From: an uncultured Eggerthellaceae bacterium
GTDB lineage: Bacteria; Actinomycetota; Coriobacteriia; Coriobacteriales; Eggerthellaceae
Length of the DNA stretch: 23,900 bases
NCBI GenBank assembly: GCA_947632575.1
Contig: CANRPV010000005.1
Coordinates: forward strand, 1 to 23,900
Direction of reading: 5' to 3'
Shown: positions 13,243-21,671 of the stretch, piece after piece
Layout: each line of letters starts with the position of its first letter
Position numbering within the stretch: the stretch's first letter is position 1
Notes under the pieces: model-generated
Database searches by the model: none
Seen by the model: only the letters and a program-made list of their open reading frames with translations
Told to the model about the DNA's origin: nothing
Made by a program: the position numbers and the translations under genes

Positions 13243-16080
13243 ATGGACAAATCTGGCGTTGATATGACCTCGGTCTACGAGAATTGGCCCGCCAATCACA
13301 AGCATGACGCGGAACCTCGCAAAAAGATTCTCAAGCTAGGTCAAAAGATCACTGACGTCGCCAAGCACAAGCTCTTCGGCATCAAAACCACCGATCCCGA
13401 ATACTGGGGTCTCGCCGAGGTGCTCACCGACGAAATGGCTGATGTCGCTCTTAAGATGAAGGTGCGCGAACACTACACCTTTGATCAACTCTGCAAGCTG
13501 TGCAAGATTAGCGACGCCGATCGTCCCGAATTCCAAAAGCTGCTTGATGAGATGGCCTACGTCGGCATTCTCGAATACGACTACGGCGATCACTACGACC
13601 ATAACGGTCGCACCGCTCCTCAATCGGAGCGCCGCTATCTGTTGCCGCTCTACGTCCCGGGTTCTGCCGAGCTCTTCAACATGGAGGAGATGCCGGATCC
13701 CAATGATCACTCCAATCCCCGCTTGGAGGCCCATCCCGACGTGGCCGCTTTCTTCGAGCGCATGACCTACATTCCCCTTGAGGGAATCACGCAGATGGTT
13801 CCTCCTGGAGGTGGCGGCATCGGCATGCATGTCATCCCCATCGAGAAAGCCATCTCACTGGAAAACGAATCCCTTGACCTGGAGCATATTTCCTATTGGC
13901 TGAAGAAATACGAGGGCCACATCGGCGTTGGCCGCTGCAGCTGCCGCGCTCAGCGCAAGGTTGAGGGCGATGGCTGCGCCGACGACGATTATGGCTGGTG
14001 CATCGGCCTGGGAGACTTCGCCGACTACTGCCGCGAAACCGGCAAAGGCCATGACATCACTTACGAAGAAGCCATGGCCATTCTGCAACGCGCCGAGGAC
14101 AATGGCTTTGTGCATCAGGTCACCAACATCGATGGCGAAAACAAGATCTTCGCCATTTGCAATTGCAACGTGAACATCTGCAACGCCCTGCGCACGTCTC
14201 AGCTTTTCAACACGCCCAATATGTCCCGGTCAGCCTATGTGGCTCACGTGGAGAAGGAAAAGTGCGTCGCATGCGGGCAATGCGTCGAATACTGTCCCGC
14301 CGGCGCCCTCAAACTGGGACAGAAGCTTTGCGACAAGGAGGGCAAGGAGCTCAGCTACCCGCGCCAAGAGCTGCCCGATAACGTGAAGTGGGGCAAGGAT
14401 AAGTACGATCCACTCTATCGCGACCACAATCGCATCAACACCCATGACAGCGGCACCGCTCCCTGCAAGAGCGCATGTCCCGCCCACATCGCGGTCCAGG
14501 GCTACCTCAAGAAGGCGGCGCAGGGCAAATATCGCGAGGCACTCGAGCTTATCAAGAAGAAGAATCCCTTCCCCGCCGTCTGTGGTCGCGTCTGCAACCG
14601 CCCCTGCGAGGACGCTTGCACTCGCGGCACCGTCGATGAGGCGGTCGCCATCGATGCGGTCAAGAAGTTCATCGCTGACCAGGATCTTCATGCGGAGACG
14701 CGCTTTGTGCCTCCCGTTGTCATCGGCGCCAGCATCCACCGGGATCATTGGGATGAGAAGATCGCCATCATAGGCGGTGGCCCGGCTGGTCTTTCCTGCG
14801 CCTTCTACCTGGCTCAGATGGGCTATTTCCCCACGGTGTTTGAAAAGAACGAACTGCCCGGCGGGCTTTTGCAATATGGCATTCCCTCGTACAAGCTCGA
14901 GAAGGACGTCATCGCCGCCGAGATCGACATCATTCGGGAAATGGGCGTCGACATTCGCTGCGGCGTCGAGGTGGGCAAGGACATCACGCTCGATGACCTG
15001 CGCAAAGAAGGCTATAAGGCATTCTATGTTGCCATCGGCTGCAGTGCCGGCCGCCTTCCGGGCATTCCTGGCGAGGATGCCGAAGGCACGTTCACGGCCA
15101 TCGATTATCTCAAGGGCGCTAATTGCGGCCAGATGCCCTATGACGGGCGCGTCGTCGTGGTTGGCGGCGGCAACGTGGCCATCGATGCCGCACGCGTCAG
15201 TGCACGAAGCGGCGCGGCATCGGTCGATATGCTCTGCCTGGAAAGCCCCGATGAAATGCCGGCCTCTGACCAGGAGGTCGAAGAGGCGTTGGAAGATGGC
15301 GTGAAGATCCAGAACGGCTGGGGCCCCAAAGAGGTGCTAACCACCGATGGCCACGTCAGCGGCATCGTGTTCAAACGCTGCACTTCGGTCTTCGACGCAG
15401 AGGGTCGCTTCTCCCCCAGCTATGACGAGAATGACACGATCACGCTCGAGTGCGACCGGGTGATCTTCGCGATCGGCCAGGCCATCGTTTGGGGAGATTT
15501 GCTTGAGGGTTCCTCGGTTCAGCTCGGCCGCGGCAATGGCCCGCAGGCAAACAAGCTGACCTATCAAACCGACGAGTCCGACATCTTCGTCGGAGGCGAC
15601 CTGCTGACTGGACCTAAGTTCGCCATCGACGCCATCGCCCAAGGTCATTTCGCTGCCGAGTCCTTACATCGTTTTGTCCAAGGTGGCCACATGGTCATCG
15701 GCCGCAATCGCTGGGAGTTTGAGCAGCTCGACAAAGACAATCTCACGATTCCGGAGAACTACGACAACTCCTCTCGTCAGCGCGAGCCTCTCAACGCGTC
15801 GGTCGACAACCATGGATTCTCCGATCCTACCTTGGATCTCACCGAGGAACAGGTGCAGATCGAGACCGCCCGCTGCCTCGGTTGCGGATCGGTGATCGTA
15901 GATCCCAATAAGTGCATCGGCTGCGGCGTCTGCACCACCAAGTGCGCCTTCGACGCCATTTCGCTGCATCGGGATCGACCCGAATGCACCAACATGGTGA
16001 AGGCGGAGGATAAGTTCAAATACATCCTGCCCTACGCAGCCAAGCGCGCCGCGCGCATCGTCACGAAAAAGAAAGGCTAA
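13243..16080 (+). CDS. Multidomain Fe-S/FAD NAD(P)H oxidoreductase (GltD-like) in hyp operon
   Basis: The 945-residue cytosolic electron-transfer protein is a fusion. Residues about 50-115 resemble a winged-helix segment. Residues about 190-320 form a Cys-rich domain with GRCSCR (Cys232, Cys234), DGC, WCIGLG and ICNCNVNIC. A 4Fe-4S site follows, CVACGQCVEYCPAG (Cys341 on). The GltD-like half starts with CKSACPA at 408 and CGRVCNRPCEDAC, then an FAD site IAIIGGGPAG at 507 and an NAD(P)H site VVVVGGGNVA at 637. The C-terminus has RCLGCG and a second ferredoxin site, CIGCGVCTTKC (Cys891 on). GltD-like proteins of this kind pass electrons between NAD(P)H and Fe-S partners. AAAGGAG precedes the ATG. 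Its place between hypB and hypA suggests it serves a hydrogenase or formate dehydrogenase encoded elsewhere; the partner is not identified. Confidence 0.88.
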   Translation: MDKSGVDMTSVYENWPANHKHDAEPRKKILKLGQKITDVAKHKLFGIKTTDPEYWGLAEVLTDEMADVALKMKVREHYTFDQLCKLCKISDADRPEFQKLLDEMAYVGILEYDYGDHYDHNGRTAPQSERRYLLPLYVPGSAELFNMEEMPDPNDHSNPRLEAHPDVAAFFERMTYIPLEGITQMVPPGGGGIGMHVIPIEKAISLENESLDLEHISYWLKKYEGHIGVGRCSCRAQRKVEGDGCADDDYGWCIGLGDFADYCRETGKGHDITYEEAMAILQRAEDNGFVHQVTNIDGENKIFAICNCNVNICNALRTSQLFNTPNMSRSAYVAHVEKEKCVACGQCVEYCPAGALKLGQKLCDKEGKELSYPRQELPDNVKWGKDKYDPLYRDHNRINTHDSGTAPCKSACPAHIAVQGYLKKAAQGKYREALELIKKKNPFPAVCGRVCNRPCEDACTRGTVDEAVAIDAVKKFIADQDLHAETRFVPPVVIGASIHRDHWDEKIAIIGGGPAGLSCAFYLAQMGYFPTVFEKNELPGGLLQYGIPSYKLEKDVIAAEIDIIREMGVDIRCGVEVGKDITLDDLRKEGYKAFYVAIGCSAGRLPGIPGEDAEGTFTAIDYLKGANCGQMPYDGRVVVVGGGNVAIDAARVSARSGAASVDMLCLESPDEMPASDQEVEEALEDGVKIQNGWGPKEVLTTDGHVSGIVFKRCTSVFDAEGRFSPSYDENDTITLECDRVIFAIGQAIVWGDLLEGSSVQLGRGNGPQANKLTYQTDESDIFVGGDLLTGPKFAIDAIAQGHFAAESLHRFVQGGHMVIGRNRWEFEQLDKDNLTIPENYDNSSRQREPLNASVDNHGFSDPTLDLTEEQVQIETARCLGCGSVIVDPNKCIGCGVCTTKCAFDAISLHRDRPECTNMVKAEDKFKYILPYAAKRAARIVTKKKG

Positions 16081-16091
16081 GTCCCGGCACA

Positions 16092-16478
16092 ATGCATGAA
16101 CTGGGAGTGGTCTTTTACGTCATCCGTGATGTGAAAGCCGTGGCAGAAGCGAATCATGTTTCGCGTATAACCCGGGTAACCCTGGAGATCGGCGAGGTCT
16201 CCGGGGTTGTCCACGAGCTGCTGGAGGACTGCTGGAAGTGGGCAATCAAAAAAGAGCCACTCATGGACGAGGCTCAGCTTGAGATCGAGACCATCCCGGC
16301 GGTAACGTTTTGCGAGGATTGCAAACAGGAATACGAAACTGTCCGCTATGCTAAGATTTGCCCTTACTGTGGCAGCGAAAACACGTTTCTTGTCCGCGGA
16401 GACGAGTTTTTGATAAAAGAGATTGAGGTGGAGGATCCCTCGGAAGATCCTTTGGAGGAACCCGAAGAGGAACCCTAA
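16092..16478 (+). CDS. hypA: Hydrogenase maturation nickel chaperone HypA
   Basis: HypA, 128 residues, binds nickel through the N-terminal Met-His (MHELG) and holds a structural zinc with two CxxC pairs, FCEDCKQEYE and ICPYCGSENT. It delivers nickel to the hydrogenase large subunit together with HypB. The usual protein ends near IKEIEV; here an acidic tail follows (about 17 residues, Glu/Asp/Pro only plus Ser and Leu), an unusual addition. There is no clear ribosome site at the ATG, which lies 11 bases after the preceding stop, so translation is probably coupled to the upstream gene. Confidence 0.93.
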   Translation: MHELGVVFYVIRDVKAVAEANHVSRITRVTLEIGEVSGVVHELLEDCWKWAIKKEPLMDEAQLEIETIPAVTFCEDCKQEYETVRYAKICPYCGSENTFLVRGDEFLIKEIEVEDPSEDPLEEPEEEP

Positions 16479-16532
16479 GAGAATCTTGACGGATCCTTTT
16501 CGAGATTCTCCACAAGATTCCATTGGAGAATC
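16479..16532 (+). promoter_or_regulatory. Mutually exclusive hairpins between hypA and fdhD
   Basis: Three related arms lie in a row. GAGAATCT (16479-16486, right after the hypA stop) can pair with AGATTCTC (16503-16510). GATTCTCCA (16504-16512) can instead pair with TGGAGAATC (16524-16532), a 9-bp stem. The middle arm is shared, so only one hairpin can form at a time. No T-run follows either. It may set the expression of fdhD relative to hypA. Confidence 0.55.
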
Positions 16533-16580
16533 CCTGCAAGGAACCCGAAAGCGGTAGAAAGGCCCGGTAAGGTGGGCGAC

Positions 16581-17366
16581 ATGGATGACGATCGGCTCGA
16601 CTGCCCTCCTCAAAAACGATACGCTGTAGCGACAATTCCCGCGACGAAAGTCCAACCCGATGGATCCCATCACGCCATCTCCTTACCAGCGGCCGCAGAA
16701 GAGCACCTCGACGTTTTCATAAACGGCAGCCTGGTATTTCAGACCAGCTGTACTCCGGAACTGCTCACTGAGCTGGTCATTGGTCGCCTTGTTACCGATG
16801 GATTCATCGCAGACATCAGCGACGTCGAGGATGTAGTCATCGACACTACGCACGATTCGCAGGCGCGAGCTGACGTGACCTTAAAGGCGACTGCACAGAC
16901 AACTGCGAAAACAGAAGCAAGAACAGCGGAAAAGACGAGAGCAGGATTAGTCTCGCCAATAGAGTGGCAGGCTGAGCAGATCTTTCGCCTAGCGGCGGAA
17001 TTCGAAAATGACACACCCCTGCACCGAAGCACCGGGGCTACGCATAGTTGTCGGCTGATCGAAAATGGCGAGACGATCATTTGCTGTGAGGATATCAGTC
17101 GTCATAACGCTTTGGATAAAGCCATAGGTCATGTGATGATGAATGGACGAGGGGTAAATGGCCGTGGCAAGGACTTATCCCAGATGATGGCTCTGGTCAG
17201 CTGTCGTGTAACCGAAGAGCTGCTCCATAAGGTTCTGCGAGCTCGCATCCCCCTGTTGATAACCAAAGCCACCGCCACGGAAAACGCCATTCGCGAAGCC
17301 ACCCGCTACGGGCTCACCTTGATTAGCCAGGCAAGCCCGCAGTCATTCCTGATATTTGAAAGCTAG
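16581..17366 (+). CDS. fdhD: FdhD-family formate dehydrogenase accessory protein, lacking CxxC
   Basis: FdhD proteins pass sulfur from a cysteine desulfurase to the Mo/W-bisPGD cofactor of formate dehydrogenase. Of the 261 residues here, family landmarks are ELVIGRLVTDGFI, HRSTGATHSC and EDISRHNALDKAIG, followed by SCRVTEELLHKVLRARIPLLITKA. The CxxC loop (GCGxCG in E. coli, required for sulfur transfer) should lie just before the HRSTG motif. There the sequence instead is an Ala/Thr/Lys-rich stretch around residues 95-125 with no Cys. Remaining cysteines are in THSC, IICCED and SCRVT. It may use another Cys or have a different role. The ATG at 16581 has AAGGTG upstream; GTG 16572 is possible. 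It ends back-to-back with the convergent next gene. Confidence 0.85.
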   Translation: MDDDRLDCPPQKRYAVATIPATKVQPDGSHHAISLPAAAEEHLDVFINGSLVFQTSCTPELLTELVIGRLVTDGFIADISDVEDVVIDTTHDSQARADVTLKATAQTTAKTEARTAEKTRAGLVSPIEWQAEQIFRLAAEFENDTPLHRSTGATHSCRLIENGETIICCEDISRHNALDKAIGHVMMNGRGVNGRGKDLSQMMALVSCRVTEELLHKVLRARIPLLITKATATENAIREATRYGLTLISQASPQSFLIFES

Positions 17367-18638
17367 CTATCTGCCCCATTCTCGAGTTTCGATGGATATA
17401 CCGAATTCTCCATCCGGCAACTCATCCACCGGAACGAGACCGAGATTCTCCTCAAGGAACTCGCTTACGTCCGGAAGCGGCACATTCACCAGATAGAAGG
17501 ACCAAAGAATGGCGAAGAACACCACCACGACGATAAAGATCACAGTCATAGTCGAGCGAGGCGCCAGACCGATAACGAATTCCAACGCGGGATAAATGAC
17601 CCAGGTCATCAACGTGGCAACCGCGCCGAAGGCTATACCGTTTTGCAAGCAAATCTGCCCCATGAAGTTGCAGAACATATCGCGATAATCCCACAGAGAA
17701 TAATCCATATTGGTCATGAGACCCATGATGAGCTCGATAAGGCAGCAGACGCAGCCGTTGAACACGAAGCTGATGATCAGGGGAAGAACAGGGTTCTTGA
17801 TATGCTTTTGCAAAACGAGCTTAACCGGATACAAAAGCAGTACGCAGGCGACAGCGCCAAAACCATAGACCGGGAATGGATAGAGCCAGTCGGACCAGAT
17901 TTGGGACGTCGGATCATAGATGCCCGGGAGAATGCCATATTTGATCAGAAGGCAATAAGCCGCCTCCATCCAATGGCCAACGATGGAGAAGATGCAGAAA
18001 TATATGATCAGATTGCGCCAAAAAGCCCAGGTATTTGGCCGATAGTAGTTCGTACGAACAGGACGTTCGCCTGTGGCTCTAATCTCCTGGAACGGTTGAG
18101 TGAGGATGGCTTTGGCGCGCCTTGAAGTCGCCATGTAGATCATGACGATGATATCCCAGACAAAAGTCAGGTCTATGTTGTCGAGGCTGATCCCGCCCGT
18201 AGCCGCGGTAAGACCGAAGGATTCTATTAAGTTGAGAGCGCTAAAGATTATCAATACGGGACGTGCGGCAGATTTGCGCTTCCAGAGGAGCCAAAAGCCC
18301 AGCGCCGAAAAGACCATGTTGATAAGCAGCCAATAATCAGAAAAACCGAAGACCACGGTATTTTTCGAGATGAAAACCAGCGACGACGCCGTGAGCAAAA
18401 TCCCAAGGATCTGCACCAACATGATCAGTCGCATAAAGCCCATTTTCTTGGGGTTGGCGAAACGCGGATCGATGCCATCGGGCACTTGAGAGTCGGTTAC
18501 TTGGGGCGTAGTCTCTTCGGATTTTGCTCCCCCGGATTTATCTCCTTCAGGTTCAACCCCTTGGGGCTTAGTCTCTTCAAGCTGGTCAGATCCGAGATCT
18601 TGAGAGAGCTTAGGATTTGTAAGTTTTTCTTCCGCCAT
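17367..18638 (-). CDS. CmpB-like putative ABC-transporter permease family membrane protein
   Basis: This 423-residue membrane protein matches the family often labelled 'putative ABC transporter permease' (ABC_trans_CmpB). About 75 N-terminal residues are polar, rich in Glu, Lys and Pro, and probably cytosolic. Several hydrophobic segments follow, then the family core: WAFWRNLIIYFCIFSIVGHW, YPFPVYGFGAV, ELIMGLM, LWDYRDM and TWVIYP. The C-terminus is again hydrophilic and acidic. Despite the name there is no partner ATPase here and no ABC-permease EAA loop, so transport is unproven. AAGGA lies seven bases before the ATG. The gene directly upstream is a smaller paralog. Confidence 0.82.
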   Translation of the reverse strand: MAEEKLTNPKLSQDLGSDQLEETKPQGVEPEGDKSGGAKSEETTPQVTDSQVPDGIDPRFANPKKMGFMRLIMLVQILGILLTASSLVFISKNTVVFGFSDYWLLINMVFSALGFWLLWKRKSAARPVLIIFSALNLIESFGLTAATGGISLDNIDLTFVWDIIVMIYMATSRRAKAILTQPFQEIRATGERPVRTNYYRPNTWAFWRNLIIYFCIFSIVGHWMEAAYCLLIKYGILPGIYDPTSQIWSDWLYPFPVYGFGAVACVLLLYPVKLVLQKHIKNPVLPLIISFVFNGCVCCLIELIMGLMTNMDYSLWDYRDMFCNFMGQICLQNGIAFGAVATLMTWVIYPALEFVIGLAPRSTMTVIFIVVVVFFAILWSFYLVNVPLPDVSEFLEENLGLVPVDELPDGEFGISIETREWGR

Positions 18639-18752
18639 GAGAATTCCTTTTAGAGCTTTATGCCGCTAACTTGTGCCGCTTTCCCTATGCTACTACCTTT
18701 CGCTTGCAAGAATCATCCCAAGTTGGCGTCGCTCGAGCCGCCTGCCAGAATT

Positions 18753-19364
18753 CTAAGAGAATTTGACGATGCACAGGATGATAAAAGCGACGATAAAAGC
18801 AATACTGCCCCGATCGGCCACCTTCTTCGGCAATTTCGCCATAAGTTTCTCGCTGAGAGGATAGATCACCCAAGTATAAAGCGTCCCAATAAGGGCAAAT
18901 CCGATATCGTTGACAAGCCAAGCCTGCTTGAAGATGTTCAAAGGCAGCTGGGAATTGTCCCAAAGAGGATAACGACCGGTTTCGGGATCAGGCTGATTGA
19001 GCATCCAGCCCATCACCAATTCCATGAGCATGAAGACAAACACTGAGATGGTGAAAAACTCAGCGACTGCTCCTGCAAGGGTCTTTCGCTTGCTGATCAG
19101 GTGCTCTTTGAGCGGCTCGAGAACAAGCGCGCAGACGACGACGCCAACTCCGTAAACCAAATAGGGGTAAAAGGGGTCATCGAAAACGGCGGTATCGTCG
19201 CTCACCACATGGAACAGAACGTCCATCACCGAGCAATAGCCGATTTCCAGAAAATGGCCCAGCACGGAAAAGGCACAGAAGTAGACGCCAAGATTTCGCC
19301 AAAATGGCCAGCTGTCGGAGCCGTTCCGGCCGAACTCATCGTCTTTCGAAAGGATTTTCTTCAT
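18753..19364 (-). CDS. Smaller CmpB-like membrane protein (paralog of its neighbour)
   Basis: The 203-residue membrane protein shares the family core with the downstream gene in the same order: FWRNLGVYFCAFSVLGHFLE, YPYLVYGVGVV, ELVMGWML, PLWDNSQLPLN and LYTWVIYPLSE, ending in a final hydrophobic helix. It lacks the long N-terminal extension of its neighbour. The tandem arrangement suggests duplication, and the two may form a heteromer. Translation from ATG 19364 has no clear ribosome site. A TTG at 19370 is in frame, and a 13-codon overlapping frame starts at ATG 19376, so the start is uncertain. Function unknown. Confidence 0.78.
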   Translation of the reverse strand: MKKILSKDDEFGRNGSDSWPFWRNLGVYFCAFSVLGHFLEIGYCSVMDVLFHVVSDDTAVFDDPFYPYLVYGVGVVVCALVLEPLKEHLISKRKTLAGAVAEFFTISVFVFMLMELVMGWMLNQPDPETGRYPLWDNSQLPLNIFKQAWLVNDIGFALIGTLYTWVIYPLSEKLMAKLPKKVADRGSIAFIVAFIILCIVKFS

Positions 19365-19591
19365 CGGCAAAACTCATGTATCTCGTGCTTATGGCTTTGA
19401 GCCATAGATATTGTACGATGACGACGGCCACTTTAGCGAAAGACTCTCGTTTGCTTCGTGATCGCGCTCCGTAGAGGCAACGCTTCGCAAGCAAAGGCTG
19501 AAGCAAAATGATGGCCACCTAAAGTCGGCATTGTCCCAAACTAAGGTCTTTGCCCGTACGAAGCGATCAAAGCGCTACCATAGCAGTCGAC

Positions 19592-20890
19592 ATGAGCTCA
19601 AAAAATGATCAGACATCAACTACGTCAACCACTCCGGCGTCATCAATGACATCGGAGAAGACACCCGCCTCGACGACGACACTGATCGTATTGGTTATCG
19701 TCACCTTCTTTACCGCACTCTACATGAGAGGTCTCAACAGCGGCATCCCCTACTACTACGACAGCATCGGCTATTCAGCCACGATCGGCGGAACGTTTGT
19801 TGCCGTGTTTACCCTTGCAAGTACGGTGATGCGCCTTATTGGCGGGCAGCTTACCGACCGTTTCTCCCATTACAAGGTTCTACTCGTCAGCCTTGTGATC
19901 ATGCTTTTGGGCGCTGGCCTGCCCGCCTTGTTTGATAACTTCTCCGTTGCGATGGGATCGCGTGTGCTTCAGGGCGCCAGTTTTGCCGTTGCCACCAACA
20001 CCATGACTGTCGCCGTCATGGGCTCTGCCTCGAAAAAGCACATTGGACGACGCCTGGGAATAAAGGGAGTCGGTACTTCACTGGGAACCATGTTTGGTGC
20101 GCTTGTTTCCACAGGTCTTCTCGACAGCATAGGCTATCAGGGCTTTTATGCCTTCTACACCGTTCTTATGGTGATCGCTTTAATTGCGGTACTGCTGCTC
20201 AGGAAACGCGAATCGAAAGAGAAATCCCAGAAGAGCTCAACGCCGCCTACTCCCGCATCGACGCCCACTTCGGTTTCAGCACCAACCCCCAAGCGCTTTT
20301 CTTTCCGCAGCTTTATCGCTCCCTATCTCATGCCTCAAACCGCGCCCTTTATGGCTCTTTCTTTCGCGCAGCGCATACCGACCGGCTTCTGTACGGCTTT
20401 CATATTGGTCTATGCCAAATTCGCTTCTATAAAAGTGGGTGCGACCTTCTTCGTTGTGGCAGGGGCGACGACCCTTCTCTGCCGTCTTCTGGGCGGCAAA
20501 ATCTTTGACAGCGACAGAACCTGGCTCCTTTTTCCACTGCAAGCTTTGCAGGTCATCGGCTTTATCGTCTTTGCAATTACTCCATCACTAACCACACTTA
20601 TCATTGCTGCAATCGGCTATGGTTTATCAGTCGGCACAACATCGCCGCTGATCAAGGCCCTTATGGCCAAAGTCACGCCAAAAGAGCACTGGGGAGCGGT
20701 TAACGGCGAGCTTTATTTCTTCGCCGATATTGGGAAAGCACTGGCAGCTTTTTGCGGTGGTTTGTTTATCGATGTCATGACCAAAGCGTTCATTCCCGTG
20801 ATCGCCTTGGGCTTCGCCGTTTTTTCGTGCGCAGTCGTGGCGCTTGCCCTTCTTGCTGGACGTTTCCTGTGGCACGATGAAAGAAAATGA
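19592..20890 (+). CDS. Major facilitator superfamily transporter
   Basis: The 432-residue inner-membrane protein has the pattern of 12 helices in two halves joined by a central loop. The loop is rich in Ser, Thr and Pro (about residues 210-240). The MFS loop 2-3 signature is visible as GGQLTDRFSHYK, and the equivalent half-motif in the second half is LGGKIFDSDR. The first 30 residues are a Thr/Ser-rich cytosolic tail. The family moves small solutes by proton coupling; substrate is not evident, though a drug or metabolite exporter is a reasonable guess. ATG 19592 is used; a TTG at 19550 would add 14 residues and has AAGG only three bases upstream. Confidence 0.85.
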   Translation: MSSKNDQTSTTSTTPASSMTSEKTPASTTTLIVLVIVTFFTALYMRGLNSGIPYYYDSIGYSATIGGTFVAVFTLASTVMRLIGGQLTDRFSHYKVLLVSLVIMLLGAGLPALFDNFSVAMGSRVLQGASFAVATNTMTVAVMGSASKKHIGRRLGIKGVGTSLGTMFGALVSTGLLDSIGYQGFYAFYTVLMVIALIAVLLLRKRESKEKSQKSSTPPTPASTPTSVSAPTPKRFSFRSFIAPYLMPQTAPFMALSFAQRIPTGFCTAFILVYAKFASIKVGATFFVVAGATTLLCRLLGGKIFDSDRTWLLFPLQALQVIGFIVFAITPSLTTLIIAAIGYGLSVGTTSPLIKALMAKVTPKEHWGAVNGELYFFADIGKALAAFCGGLFIDVMTKAFIPVIALGFAVFSCAVVALALLAGRFLWHDERK

Positions 20891-20951
20891 TAGGAAGGCA
20901 TGGATCGCAAAGTTAATCTGAAAGCTCCGGACAATGACTCTGAGGCATTCA

Positions 20952-21070
20952 TAACTGTTAGTCGTTCATGCATTTGGTACACCAAGACTTTGGGGCGTCT
21001 ATGACTTTGGAGCACTCACAACTTTGGGGCAACCATAACCTTTAATCGTTTATGACCGCGAGTTATATGA
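20952..21070. repeat. 17-bp phased degenerate tandem array
   Basis: The gap between the MFS gene and the flavin-reductase gene divides into seven 17-bp units starting at 20952, 20969, 20986, 21003, 21020, 21037 and 21054. The clearest three begin GACTTTGGGGC, GACTTTGGAGC and AACTTTGGGGC. Outer copies are decayed. The spacing is exact. Seventeen is not a multiple of three, so the array is not coding-derived. Confidence 0.7.
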
Positions 21071-21110
21071 GATAAAAGAAGCAAGATACGGATAAGAAAA
21101 AGGAGTCAAC

Positions 21111-21671
21111 ATGAAGAAAAACCTTGGAAGTGCGGGAGAGCTTTTCCCTCAATCGGTGTTCATCGTTGCAAGCTATGATGATGACGGCGTGCCCAACGCT
21201 ATGAACGTTGCTTGGGGTGGCGAATGCACCCGCAATGAGATCTGCATCAACATCGGCGACCACAAGACCACCGACAATATCTTGGCTCGCAGCGCCTTCA
21301 CCGTCGCTCCTGCTGATGCCGCTCATGTGGTAGAAGCCGATTACTTTGGCATGGCGACGGGTCGCAAGACGAACAAAGCGGAAAAATCCGGCCTCACCTT
21401 TGTTAAGTCCGAATTCGTTGATGCTCCGGTCATTGAGGAATTCCCGCTTACTATGGAATGTACGGTCAAAGAAGTGCAGGATTGGGGCGGCGAGAAGCGT
21501 TTCATCGGCAAGATCGTGAACACCCAAGTGGACGAGTCCATGCTCGATGCTGATGGCGACGTGGATTTCGACAAGATGCGTCCCCTCATCTATGATTCAA
21601 CCCACCGCGTCTATCGCGTTGTGGGCGACGTTGTGGGTGGTGCTTGGGATGCCGGCAAGGCCTTGATGTAA
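21111..21671 (+). CDS. Flavin reductase-like FMN-binding split-barrel protein
   Basis: The 186-residue protein has the shape of the flavin reductase-like domain family, in which a split beta-barrel dimer binds FMN. Landmarks are the N-terminal PQSVFIVASYDDDGVPNAMNVAWGG, where backbone and NAMN contact the flavin, ICINIGDHKTTDNI, FTVAPADAAHV and FGMATGRKTNK. A late strand has FIGKIVNTQVDE. Members reduce flavins or bind FMN for electron transfer; no Fe-S or heme site is present. AAAAGGAG sits six bases before the ATG. A 17-bp repeat array precedes the gene, which looks monocistronic. The electron donor and acceptor are not known. Confidence 0.88.
   Translation: MKKNLGSAGELFPQSVFIVASYDDDGVPNAMNVAWGGECTRNEICINIGDHKTTDNILARSAFTVAPADAAHVVEADYFGMATGRKTNKAEKSGLTFVKSEFVDAPVIEEFPLTMECTVKEVQDWGGEKRFIGKIVNTQVDESMLDADGDVDFDKMRPLIYDSTHRVYRVVGDVVGGAWDAGKALM

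Noticed and set aside
20952..21070. CRISPR array
   Set aside because: The units are 17 bp with no spacer between repeats, and no cas gene is nearby; it is a degenerate tandem repeat.
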